Shown in pieces: positions 45,758 to 53,252 of a DNA stretch of 64,000 bases. How positions within the stretch are numbered: the stretch's first letter is position 1; the number at the start of each line of letters is the position of its first letter. Under the pieces are notes generated by a model. The model was not told where the DNA came from and did not search any database. It saw nothing but the letters and a program-made list of their open reading frames with translations. The stretch spans positions 124,001-188,000 of the forward strand of contig NZ_JNZZ01000019.1 of the NCBI RefSeq assembly GCF_000717645.1, given 5' to 3'. A program made the translations under genes and the position numbers. Source of the DNA: Streptomyces californicus (GTDB lineage Bacteria; Actinomycetota; Actinomycetes; Streptomycetales; Streptomycetaceae).

Positions 45758-45799
45758 ACGACCACCCTCCGGGCCCGCCGGGCGCCCGGCACACGCGGG

Positions 45800-46757
45800 C
45801 CCGGACCTGAGCGCGTCCACGGCGAGGGTCCGCGCCACGTTGGCGGCACGGGTGTCCCGCAGGCTGTCCAGGAGGAGGAAGTCGTGGACCATGCCGGCCA
45901 CCCGCACCGACGTGACGTCCACACCGGCCTCCCGCAGCTTGTTGGCGTACATCTCCCCCTCGTCGCGCAGGACGTCCGCCTCGTCGGTGATGACGAGGGT
46001 GGTGGGCAGCCCCTTCAACTGGTCGAGGGTGGCCCGCAGCGGCGAGGCGTAGACCTCGGTCCGCTGCGCGGGGTCGCTGGTGTAGGCGTCCCAGAACCAC
46101 TTCATGCCGTCGCGGGTGAGGTAGTAGCCCTCGGCGAACTGGAGGTAGGACGGGGTGTCGAAGTCGGCGTCGGCCACCGGGTACAGCAGGACCTGCGCCT
46201 TGAGGTCGATCCCCGCGCGCTCCTTGTTCATGAGGGCGAAGACGGCCGACATGCAGCCGCCGACCGATTCGCCGGTGACGGCGATCCGCGAGGTGTCCAG
46301 GCCGTGTTCCGCGCCGTGTTCGAGGACCCACTGGCCCACGGCGTAGTTCTGCTCGACCTGGGTGGGGTACTTCGCCTCGGGGGCCCGGTCGTAGACCGGG
46401 AAGACCCCGGCCGCGTCCGCGCCGACGGCGAGTTCGCGGAAGAGGCGGTCGTGGGTCTTGTCGTCGCCGAAGACCCAGCCGGCGCCGTGGATGTAGAACA
46501 CCACCGGCAGCGGCCCCGCAGCGCCCTTCGGACGGATGATGCGGGTGGGGACGGTGCCCCAGGCGCCCGCGTCCACGTCGACCCACTCCTCGTCGACCTC
46601 GGGGCGGGGGACACTCGCGTCGCTCTGCAGGCCGAGCAGGATGTCCCGGCCCTTCTCCGGCGGGACCTCGTAGATCCGGGGATGCGGATCCGTCGCCTCG
46701 CACAGCTCTTTCGCCGCGGGTTCCAGATAGGGGGATCGGAGGGGGAAGGTCAGTCAT
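45800..46757 (-). pseudogene. Alpha/beta-hydrolase fold-3 gene broken by a 4-bp duplication
   Basis: A ribosome site (GGGAGCGGAC) and ATG (46757) are followed at once by a tandem 4-bp repeat (GTCAGTCA on the + strand, 46749-46756). Reading from that ATG gives nonsense. Removing one copy joins ATG-ACC to a frame reading FPLRSPYLEPAAKELCEAT, then VVFYIHGAGWVFGDDKTHDR, the nucleophile elbow VTGESVGGCMSA, TDEADVLRDEGEMY and VAGMVHDFLLLDSLRD: a full hormone-sensitive-lipase-type hydrolase. That frame has no stop where the family ends (about 45800) but runs on through antisense of the aldehyde dehydrogenase to 44135. Only a GTG at 46576 could start it, dropping about 60 residues. Confidence 0.75.
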
Positions 46758-47228
46758 GTCCGCTCCCTGTCGCGGGCACACGGGTGCCCGGTTCGCGCGG
46801 CCGGACGGCCGGTCGCCGCCGGTGCGTGCACCTGCCGTACGGACGGACGGTCCGCCCGCGCCGGGCAGGCGCGCCACGCATTCCTCCATCGTTCGAGGCC
46901 GCCCCGTCCTCCGCAACCCGGTCACCGGCCGCCGGCGTCGTTTCGGGAAGCGCCCGGCGGCCTCCGCACCCGGGACGCGCCGCCCGGGGACGGGGCGGTA
47001 CGCCGACGGGTCAGCCGCACGAAGCCGCTGCCGGGCCGGCGCACCCCGCTGCAGCGCCCCGGCTCGCGACGGCCTCCACCCCGTCGGGAGCACGGGGCCT
47101 CACGCGGTCCCGTCCCGGTCGAGGACCGCCTCACCCCGGTACGGTCCACCCGCCCGGCGACCGGCTGCCGGGCCGGTGGAGAGGGAGGCGGGCCGTGGGG
47201 CGCCGCCCGCCCGGAAGCCGCCGAGCGG
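46758..47228. other. Intergenic stretch without recognised gene
   Basis: 471 bp of GC-rich DNA between the broken hydrolase and the symporter gene. Open frames here have the amino-acid composition of shadows (Arg/Pro/Gly-rich) and no ribosome sites. I see no RNA gene, repeat family or clear promoter. Confidence 0.6.
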
Positions 47229-48116
47229 TCAGACGACCGGGGCGGGTTCTTCGGCGGTGCGGGCTCCCCGGGCCATCAGCACCCCCGCCAGCGCCGCCAC
47301 CGGGTACATGAGCACCCCGTAGACGGCGGCGGGCACCGCCAGCCCGACGCTGCCGAGCACGCTGATCGCGAGGGTCATCGCGACGGCGCTGTTGTGCACG
47401 CCGATCTCCATCGAGCAGGCGATCGACTGCTGCTCGCCGAGCTTCAGCAGACGCGGCGCGGCGTACCCGAGGGCGAGGCTCGCCACGCAGAACGCCAGTG
47501 CCGCCGGTCCCACGTCCACGAGATAGCCGACGATGGAGTCCCGCTCGGCCACCAGCGCCCCGAGGATCACGGCGACGAGGACGACGACCGACAGCAGCCG
47601 CACCGGACGGTCCATGCGCCGGGCGAAGACCTCCGAACGGCGGCGCACCGCCATGCCGATCACCACGGGCACGAGCACCAGGGCGAACACCTGGAGCACC
47701 TTCCCGAACTGCAGCCCCAGACCGTCCTGGCCGATGTCCGGCTCGAAGTGCCGCAGGGCGAGGTTGGTGATGACGGGCAGCGTCACGATGGCCAGCACCG
47801 CGTTGACCGCGGTGAGCGTGACGTTCAGCGCCACGTCGCCGCCGAACAGGTGGCTGAAGAGGTTCGCCGTCGTGCCGCCGGGCGACGCGGCCAGCAGCAT
47901 CATGCCGACGGCGAGTACGGGGGAGAGGCCGAAGGCGACGACCAGCCCCAGGCACACGACGGGCAGCAGCAGGAGTTGGCAGACCATGGCCACGACGACG
48001 GCGCGGGGATGACGCCGGACCCGGCAGAAGTCGTCGACGGTCAGGGACAGCCCGAGGCCGAACATGATGACGGCGAGGGCGAGCGGGAGAAAGACGGTGG
48101 TGAGAGGCGTGTCCAT
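47229..48116 (-). CDS. Bile-acid:Na+ symporter (BASS/SBF) family protein
   Basis: 295 residues, about nine to ten transmembrane helices. Family signatures: VIMFGLGLSLTVDDF near 18-32, MMLLAASPGGTTANLFSHLFGGD near 73-95 (the Na+/substrate GGxxxN crossing helix), and SIACSMEIGVHNSAVAMTLA near 232-251. BASS carriers move organic acids (bile acids, pantothenate, pyruvate, 2-keto acids) with Na+. A near-consensus promoter lies 113 nt upstream, overlapped by an operator-like motif shared with the ADC operon, suggesting uptake of a related keto acid. ATG at 48116 lacks a strong ribosome site. Confidence 0.88.
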   Translation of the reverse strand: MDTPLTTVFLPLALAVIMFGLGLSLTVDDFCRVRRHPRAVVVAMVCQLLLLPVVCLGLVVAFGLSPVLAVGMMLLAASPGGTTANLFSHLFGGDVALNVTLTAVNAVLAIVTLPVITNLALRHFEPDIGQDGLGLQFGKVLQVFALVLVPVVIGMAVRRRSEVFARRMDRPVRLLSVVVLVAVILGALVAERDSIVGYLVDVGPAALAFCVASLALGYAAPRLLKLGEQQSIACSMEIGVHNSAVAMTLAISVLGSVGLAVPAAVYGVLMYPVAALAGVLMARGARTAEEPAPVV

Positions 48117-48235
48117 GCGCGGCTTCGTCTCCAGGGGCGGGTGTGGCGCGAAGGGCGGGGCGGAAGGACGGGGGGTGCGGCGCACCGGCGGGGCGGCCGT
48201 ACGGCCCGCGCGGCCGGGCGCCGACCGTTCCGCGC

Positions 48236-48274
48236 ACAGTAGGGGCCCGCGTGAGCACTGTCAACATTGAGGTG
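48236..48274 (-). promoter_or_regulatory. Promoter of the symporter gene with operator motif (copy A)
   Basis: On the minus strand: -35 TTGACA (48264-48259), 17-bp spacer, -10 TACTGT (48241-48236), a near-consensus vegetative promoter. The 24 bases 48251-48274 match copy B at 20 positions; minus-strand core AATGTTGACAGTGCTCAC covers the -35 box. It has weak dyad symmetry (TG-n3-AC-n-GT-n3-CA). Confidence 0.72.
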
Positions 48275-48454
48275 GCGCCTCGCTTCCCGCCGCCTGCGGG
48301 GTCTGTTGGGGGTGGGTGTGTCCGCCACCCTCGCGCGCCGCCGTCGGCCCGTCGCGTCGCCGTGCGTGCGCCGTATGCCGGGGCAACGATGGACGTGCCG
48401 GGACGGCCGGACCCGGGTCGCGTGCATGGTGATCGACGAGGGGGACCTCTCCAT

Positions 48455-48478
48455 GTGAGCATTGCCAACATTCTGGTG
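48455..48478. promoter_or_regulatory. Operator-like motif, copy B
   Basis: Minus-strand core AATGTTGGCAATGCTCAC; 20 of 24 positions equal to copy A, 204 bp away in the same orientation. Followed on the + strand by TACGGT (48479-48484), which could be the -10 of the epimerase promoter with a poor -35 at 48456. Confidence 0.6.
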
Positions 48479-48745
48479 TACGGTGGGTGTCCCGGGCCCC
48501 GTCGGGCAGTGAGAACGGAAGCGGCGGCCGTGAGAGACCTCCGGGCCGACGCCGCTCGCGGGCTCGACGAGGCGGCACGGGAGCGCGACCGGGAGCGGAC
48601 ACGCCGCGTCGCGACAAAAGTCGCTGACGACGGAAGCGGCCGCCCGCCGGACGCCTTCGCGGCCCGGCCCGCGTCGTTCTCGCGGGACCGCGGACCCGTA
48701 CACGCCCCACGGGCGTCAAGCAGACACGAGAGAGTGATACACCCC

Positions 48746-49663
48746 ATGCACACCGTTCTGGGCGCCAACGGGCCGATCGGCGAGGAGCTCGCCAAGGAGC
48801 TGTACCGCACCTTCACGCGGGACATCCGCCTGGTCAGCCGCAACCCCGCGAAGGTCCACGACACCGATCAGCTCGTCAAGGCCGACCTAACGGATCCCGA
48901 GGCCGCCGCACGGGCCGTCGAGGGCAGCGAGGTCGCCTACCTCACCGTGGGCCTGCCCATGGACTCGGAACTGTGGGAGCGGCAGTTCCCCGTGATGATG
49001 CGCAATGTCATCGACGCCTGCGCGACGTACGGCACCAAGCTCGTCTTCTTCGACAACACGTACATGTACCCCGGCACCACCACCCCGCAGACCGAGTCGA
49101 CACGCTTCGAGCCGAACGGCCGCAAGGGCCGGGTGCGCGCGGAGATCGCGAACACGCTGCTGGCCGCGATGGCGGCCGGCACGGTGGACGCCGTGATCTG
49201 CCGCGCGCCGGAGTTCTACGGTCCCGGCAAGACCAAGAGCCTGACGAACTCGCTCGTCTTCGACCGGATCAAGGCGGGCAAGAGGCCCTTCGTCCCCGTC
49301 AGCGCGAAGACCGTCCGATCGCTCATCTGGACGCCCGACGCGAGCCGGGCGATGGCTCTGATCGGTAACACCCCCGACGCCTACGGGCAGACCTGGCACC
49401 TGCCCGTCGACCCCCACCGGCTGACCTACGCCGAACTGATCGGGGTGGCCGAGGAGGTCACCGGCCGCCGGATCCCGTACACGGTGCTGCCCCTGGCTGT
49501 CTTCACCGTCGGAGGCCGCTTCGTCGGACCGCTCGGAGAGGTCGAGGAACTGCTGCCGCGCTACCGGGGCGACAACGTCTTCGACAGCTCCGCGTTCACC
49601 AGGCGCTTTCCGGACTTCGCCGTCACCTCCTACCGCGAGGGCGTCACCGAGATCCTCGCCTGA
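48746..49663 (+). CDS. NAD(P)-dependent epimerase/SDR-like protein
   Basis: 305 residues. An atypical SDR of the NmrA/epimerase type: N-terminal HTVLGANGPIGEELAKELYR supplies the GxxGxxG-like nucleotide loop, and VFFDNTYMYPGTTTPQTEST near 108-127 holds the Tyr-x3-x region; C-terminal WHLPVDPHRLTYAELIGVAEEV is typical of nucleoside-sugar-epimerase relatives. The exact catalytic Lys is not evident. It may act as a reductase/epimerase or as a redox-sensing NADP-binding protein. ATG at 48746; the leader is long if copy B marks its promoter. Confidence 0.82.
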   Translation: MHTVLGANGPIGEELAKELYRTFTRDIRLVSRNPAKVHDTDQLVKADLTDPEAAARAVEGSEVAYLTVGLPMDSELWERQFPVMMRNVIDACATYGTKLVFFDNTYMYPGTTTPQTESTRFEPNGRKGRVRAEIANTLLAAMAAGTVDAVICRAPEFYGPGKTKSLTNSLVFDRIKAGKRPFVPVSAKTVRSLIWTPDASRAMALIGNTPDAYGQTWHLPVDPHRLTYAELIGVAEEVTGRRIPYTVLPLAVFTVGGRFVGPLGEVEELLPRYRGDNVFDSSAFTRRFPDFAVTSYREGVTEILA

Positions 49664-49680
49664 ACTCCACGGCGGAACGC

Positions 49681-49720
49681 GCGGCGGCCCGGCCCCCACA
49701 CGGTGGGACCGGGCCGCCGC
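49681..49720. terminator. Hairpin between epimerase and small membrane gene
   Basis: Near-perfect 18-bp stem (49681-49699 with 49703-49720, one bulge) between convergent stops. Confidence 0.65.
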
Positions 49721-49727
49721 GGGTGTC

Positions 49728-49907
49728 TCAGCGCCTGCGCGACCCGCCGATCCGGGTGCCTGCCCCCACCCCCGCCACGTGCAGGGCGAGAAGCATCAGT
49801 CCGAGCAGCATCACATTGCCGGACGCGAAGACGTCGTTGGTCGAGATGTCGGCCGCGTTGATGAGGAACGCGATGAAGAACAGGACAGCAGCGGCTATAC
49901 CCAACAT
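49728..49907 (-). CDS. Small two-helix membrane protein
   Basis: 59 residues: helix 1 LGIAAAVLFFIAFLINAA (2-19), loop DISTNDVFASGNVM, helix 2 LLGLMLLALHVAGVGAG, then a basic tail (RIGGSRRR), so the C terminus is probably inside. Common in Streptomyces as a hypothetical membrane protein; no function known. A proper ribosome site, AGGAGCAACTCCC, precedes the ATG at 49907, and the shared hairpin at its 3' end supports it as a gene. Confidence 0.75.
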   Translation of the reverse strand: MLGIAAAVLFFIAFLINAADISTNDVFASGNVMLLGLMLLALHVAGVGAGTRIGGSRRR

Positions 49908-50138
49908 GGGAGTTGCTCCTTCCGAGCGGTGCATCCCGTGTGCCCGGCATCGGCGCGCGTAGACCCACGACGCGGACCGGAGCGGCGGCCGCGGGCAGCG
50001 GGCGCCGGGTGCCGCCGCGAAGCGCGGAGTGCCGGGCGCACCGGCGGGCCCCTGCGACCGGGGCCGGGCGCGCGTGGCGGACCCGATGGCGGAACCGGTC
50101 GACGGTGGGGTGAACGCGAGTGTGTAGCGTTCGCCGCC

Positions 50139-50618
50139 ATGAGCGATGACTGGCGGACGGACCGAATCGGAAGCGCGTTGAGAGGGGAGAACCCCGCTGT
50201 CCTGCGGCGCCTGGAAGCAGGCTTCGCCGTGATCGGGGACGTGCAGTTCCTGCCCGGGTACTCGGTCCTGCTCACCGACGACCCGGGGGCGCGGCGTCTC
50301 TCCGATCTGCCGAGGCGGAGACGGTCGGCCTACCTGGCCGACATGGATCGACTGGGGGAGGCCGTCGAGCGGGCGTGCCGACGCCTCGACCCGGCCTTCC
50401 GGCGGGTGAACCTGGAGATCCTCGGCAATACCGACGGCTTTCTCCACGCGCACGTGTGGCCGAGGTACGCGTGGGAGCCGGCCGACCTCGTGTGCATGCC
50501 GGTGTGGCTCTACCCGCGCGAGCGGTGGACCGACGAGCGGTTCGCGCTGAAACCGCGGCACGACGTCGTGCGAGAGGCGATCGGAGAGGAACTGGACCTG
50601 CTGGCCACCGCCGAGTAG
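50139..50618 (+). CDS. HIT-like hydrolase
   Basis: 159 residues. The histidine-triad motif is in DGFLHAHVWPRYAWEP (about 104-119): His-x-His are present, while the third His is replaced (HAHVWP), as in Ap4A phosphorylase/HIT-like variants. N-terminal FAVIGDVQFLPGYSVLLTDD gives the phosphate-binding strands. Likely hydrolyses dinucleoside polyphosphates or nucleotide conjugates; similar Streptomyces proteins are annotated as diadenosine tetraphosphate hydrolases. ATG at 50139 lies near TGTAGCGT, without a strong ribosome site. Confidence 0.82.
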   Translation: MSDDWRTDRIGSALRGENPAVLRRLEAGFAVIGDVQFLPGYSVLLTDDPGARRLSDLPRRRRSAYLADMDRLGEAVERACRRLDPAFRRVNLEILGNTDGFLHAHVWPRYAWEPADLVCMPVWLYPRERWTDERFALKPRHDVVREAIGEELDLLATAE

Positions 50619-50789
50619 CCCCCGACGTCCGGAGACTCCGTCGATCCTCACCGGGCGGGCCGGCGCGGGGCGTTGAGGGAGGCTCGGCGCGGGGCGTTGA
50701 GGCAGGCCGTGCGCTGACGGCACCACGTGCCCCCCGTCTCCGCGTACGACCGTACGGCCTTGTCGGGTTCCCGCGCCGGTCGGGTCTTC

Positions 50790-52226
50790 TCAGACGTCCG
50801 GCGTGCCTTCCGGTGGGCGGGCCCTCCCGAGCAAGGCGGCTATGACGGCGGCGCCGAGCGCGACGAGGACGGCGGCGACGACGAGCGCGAAGGAGAAGCC
50901 TTCCGTCGCGGCGTACTGGGAGCCCTCCACGGTCAGCCCGTCGCGGCGGCGCGTGGCCAGGGCGACGAGCACGGCGACCCCCACGGCGCCGCCGATCTGC
51001 TGAACCGAGCTCAGGACCGCCGAGCCCAGCCCGGCGTTCTCCTCGGTGGTGCCCGTGAGCGCCGCGACGGTCAGGGCGGGCAGACTCAGGCCGCACCCGA
51101 TGCTCGTGACGAGCATGCCGGGCAGGACCCCGGAAGCGTAGCCGTCGTCCGGGGCCACGCCGGACAGCAGCAGCAGCCCGGCCGCGGTGATCAGGAACGA
51201 CATGACCAGCGCCGGCCGCATGCCGAGCCGGGCCACCGCGCGGGAGGAGAGCCACATGCCCGCCAGGATGCCGGCGCCGTACGGCAGGTAGGCGAGTCCG
51301 GCCGCGAGCGGGCGGTACCCCAGCACGGTCTGCAGGTGCACCATCAGCAGGAAGGCCATCGCGTACATGGCGGCGGAGAACAGCAGGGTCGCCCCGTTGG
51401 CGACGGCGCGGAACCGGAAGGAGAGGAACGACAACGGCACCAGCGGCTCGGCGGCGCGCGCTTCGACCGCGACGAAGGCGATGGCCAGGACCACGGCGAG
51501 AACCAGGGGCCCGGCAGCGGTCGCGTCCCCCCAGCTCGACTCACCGGCCCGGAGCAGCCCGTACACCAGGGCCACCAGGGCGCCGGTGCCCAGTACCGCC
51601 CCTGGTACGTCGAGGCGCACCGCGCGCCCGGCCCGGCTCTCGGGTACCAGGCGCGGGAGCAGGACCACAGCCGCCAGGGCCACAGGCAGGTTGATCAGGA
51701 AGATCCAGCGCCAGGACGCGAGGCCGGTCAGGGCGCCTGAGATCACCAGGCCCGTCGTGCCGCCCAGAGCCGCGATCCCGCCCCAGATCCCGAACGCCCT
51801 GGCGCGCTCCGCTGAGCCCGGGAAGAGAAGCGCGATCAGCGCCAGCGCGGCCGGGCTCGCCATCGCCGAGCCCGCCCCCTGGACGAAGCGCCCGGCCACG
51901 AGCTGCCAGGGCTCCTGCGCGAGCCCGCAGACCAGACTCGCCGCGCCGAACAGGGCCACACCGGTCAGGAAGACGCGCCTGCGGCCCAGCAGGTCGGCCA
52001 TGCGGCCGAACAGCAGCAACAGCCCGCCGAAGGCGAGGAAGTAGGCGTTGACGACCCAGGCCAGGCCCGCGGCGCCGAAGCCGAGGTCGTCGCGCATGCT
52101 GGGGAGCGCGACACTCACCACGTTGTCGTCCAGGACGAGCATGAACTGCACGAAACAGAGCACCACCAGGGCCGCCCCGCGGCGGCCGACGGCATCGGCC
52201 CCGGCCGTGGTCGCTACCGACGTCAT
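50790..52226 (-). CDS. DHA2-family MFS efflux pump
   Basis: 478 residues, 14 predicted helices. VLCFVQFMLVLDDNVVSVAL (helix 1, with LDxxVxxVALP), GRMADLLGRRRVFLTG (motif A) and RFVQGAGSAMASPAAL identify an EmrB/QacA exporter. The Asp pair DD in helix 1 is notable, the usual sequence being LD(x)TIVNVALP. Divergent (158 bp) from an AraC regulator with a 10-bp perfect palindrome between, so it is probably inducible by its substrate. ATG at 52226 follows GAAGGGGCGCTCAGC. Confidence 0.9.
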   Translation of the reverse strand: MTSVATTAGADAVGRRGAALVVLCFVQFMLVLDDNVVSVALPSMRDDLGFGAAGLAWVVNAYFLAFGGLLLLFGRMADLLGRRRVFLTGVALFGAASLVCGLAQEPWQLVAGRFVQGAGSAMASPAALALIALLFPGSAERARAFGIWGGIAALGGTTGLVISGALTGLASWRWIFLINLPVALAAVVLLPRLVPESRAGRAVRLDVPGAVLGTGALVALVYGLLRAGESSWGDATAAGPLVLAVVLAIAFVAVEARAAEPLVPLSFLSFRFRAVANGATLLFSAAMYAMAFLLMVHLQTVLGYRPLAAGLAYLPYGAGILAGMWLSSRAVARLGMRPALVMSFLITAAGLLLLSGVAPDDGYASGVLPGMLVTSIGCGLSLPALTVAALTGTTEENAGLGSAVLSSVQQIGGAVGVAVLVALATRRRDGLTVEGSQYAATEGFSFALVVAAVLVALGAAVIAALLGRARPPEGTPDV

Positions 52227-52334
52227 GCTGAGCGCCCCTTCCTCGTGAGCGGTCCGTTCACACTGCGACAGCGCCCGTGGCGCCGGTGGTTGATCGGCAT
52301 GGGACGACGCTATGCACCCGCCGTTCCGGCCGCG

Positions 52335-52363
52335 ATGCGCTACGGGGCCACGTCGTAGCGCAT
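52335..52363. promoter_or_regulatory. Perfect 10-bp dyad between MFS pump and AraC genes
   Basis: ATGCGCTACG (52335-52344), 9-bp spacer, CGTAGCGCAT (52354-52363). It ends 21 bp before the AraC start and lies 109 bp from the pump start; likely the AraC-type operator. Confidence 0.65.
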
Positions 52364-52384
52364 GGGGGACATAGGCTGGGAGCC

Positions 52385-53212
52385 ATGACCGATGCCTTCG
52401 TGGGAGACGTCCCGGCCGGAGTGGGCGCCATCGTCGTCGGCACCTTTCCGTTGGCGTCCGGGCAGTGGTTCGTCCCGCACAGCCACCCGCAGCACCAGTT
52501 GGCCTGGGCGCGGCGCGGTGTCCTCGGCGTCGCCGTCGACGAGTCCTCCTGGGTCCTGCCACGGACACGGGCGCTGTGGCTGCCCGCGGGAGTCGTGCAC
52601 CGAACCGGCGCGACCCGCGACGCGGTGCTGTGCAGCCTCTACTTCGAACCGGACAGGTGCGATCAGGGCTGGACGGAACCCACGCCGGTCGGGGTCGACG
52701 GGCTGTTGGCGCACCTGATCGCCTACCTCGGCCACGAGAACCTCCCCGATGACGCGCGACTACGCGCCGAGGCGGTGGTCCTGGACCTGCTGCGCCCTTT
52801 GCCGGCCACGCCCATCGATGTGCCGAGCCCCGCCGACGACCGCGTACGCGCCGTGGCCGACGCGCTGCTCGCCGACCCCGCCGACTCCCGGAGCCTCGAA
52901 GCACACGCGCGGGGCGTCGGGGTCAGCCGCCGCACGTTGACCCGGCTGTTCGTCCACGACACCGGGATGAACTTCGACCGCTGGCGCACCCATGTGCGGC
53001 TGCGTGCCTCCCTTCCCCTCCTCGCCGAGGGCCAGCCCGTCTCCCGGGTCGCGCACGCCGTGGGATACGCGACTGCGAGCGCCTTCCTCGCGGCGTTCCG
53101 GCGCACCGTGGGCACGTCCCCGGGCCGCTACCTCAACGGCGACGTTCCGCCGGTTCCTTCACCGCCGTCGTGCACGGAGGCGAGCAACCTCGCGTCCCCC
53201 GACGTGACATGA
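52385..53212 (+). CDS. AraC-family regulator with N-terminal cupin
   Basis: 275 residues. Cupin-like sensor (PHSHPQHQLAWARRGVLGVA, about 29-48; ALWLPAGVVHRTGAT) and C-terminal double HTH (LEAHARGVGVSRRTLTRLFV, about 176-195; ISRVAHAVGYATASAFLAAF-type second helix at VSRVAHAVGYATASAFLAAF, with GTSPGRYL). Such small AraC proteins usually repress or activate the adjacent efflux pump on binding a small ligand in the cupin. ATG at 52385 precedes the cupin directly and leaves the palindrome upstream; the longer in-frame start would cover it. Confidence 0.9.
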   Translation: MTDAFVGDVPAGVGAIVVGTFPLASGQWFVPHSHPQHQLAWARRGVLGVAVDESSWVLPRTRALWLPAGVVHRTGATRDAVLCSLYFEPDRCDQGWTEPTPVGVDGLLAHLIAYLGHENLPDDARLRAEAVVLDLLRPLPATPIDVPSPADDRVRAVADALLADPADSRSLEAHARGVGVSRRTLTRLFVHDTGMNFDRWRTHVRLRASLPLLAEGQPVSRVAHAVGYATASAFLAAFRRTVGTSPGRYLNGDVPPVPSPPSCTEASNLASPDVT

Positions 53213-53252
53213 CCGTCGGCCGCGGCCTGGCCCGATGAGGGAGACTGGCGAC

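Larger units (their letters stand above)
48117..48745. other. Divergent intergenic region with two operator-like copies
   Basis: 629 bp between the symporter gene and the epimerase-like gene. It holds the symporter promoter and motif copies A (48251-48274) and B (48455-48478). The + strand frame 48143-48745 is open and joined to the epimerase frame, but the translation is a low-complexity Arg/Ala/Pro shadow without family features, so I do not call a gene there. Confidence 0.55.

Noticed and set aside
46757..47093. 455-codon minus-strand frame 45726-47093 as the hydrolase protein
   Set aside because: It contains the ATG but, past codon 2, is the wrong frame; all hydrolase motifs are in the frame shifted by the 4-bp duplication.
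48143..48745. Upstream extension of the epimerase frame as a long N-terminal domain
   Set aside because: The extension is Arg/Pro-rich, crosses both operator-like copies, and the nucleotide-binding motif starts right at the ATG 48746.
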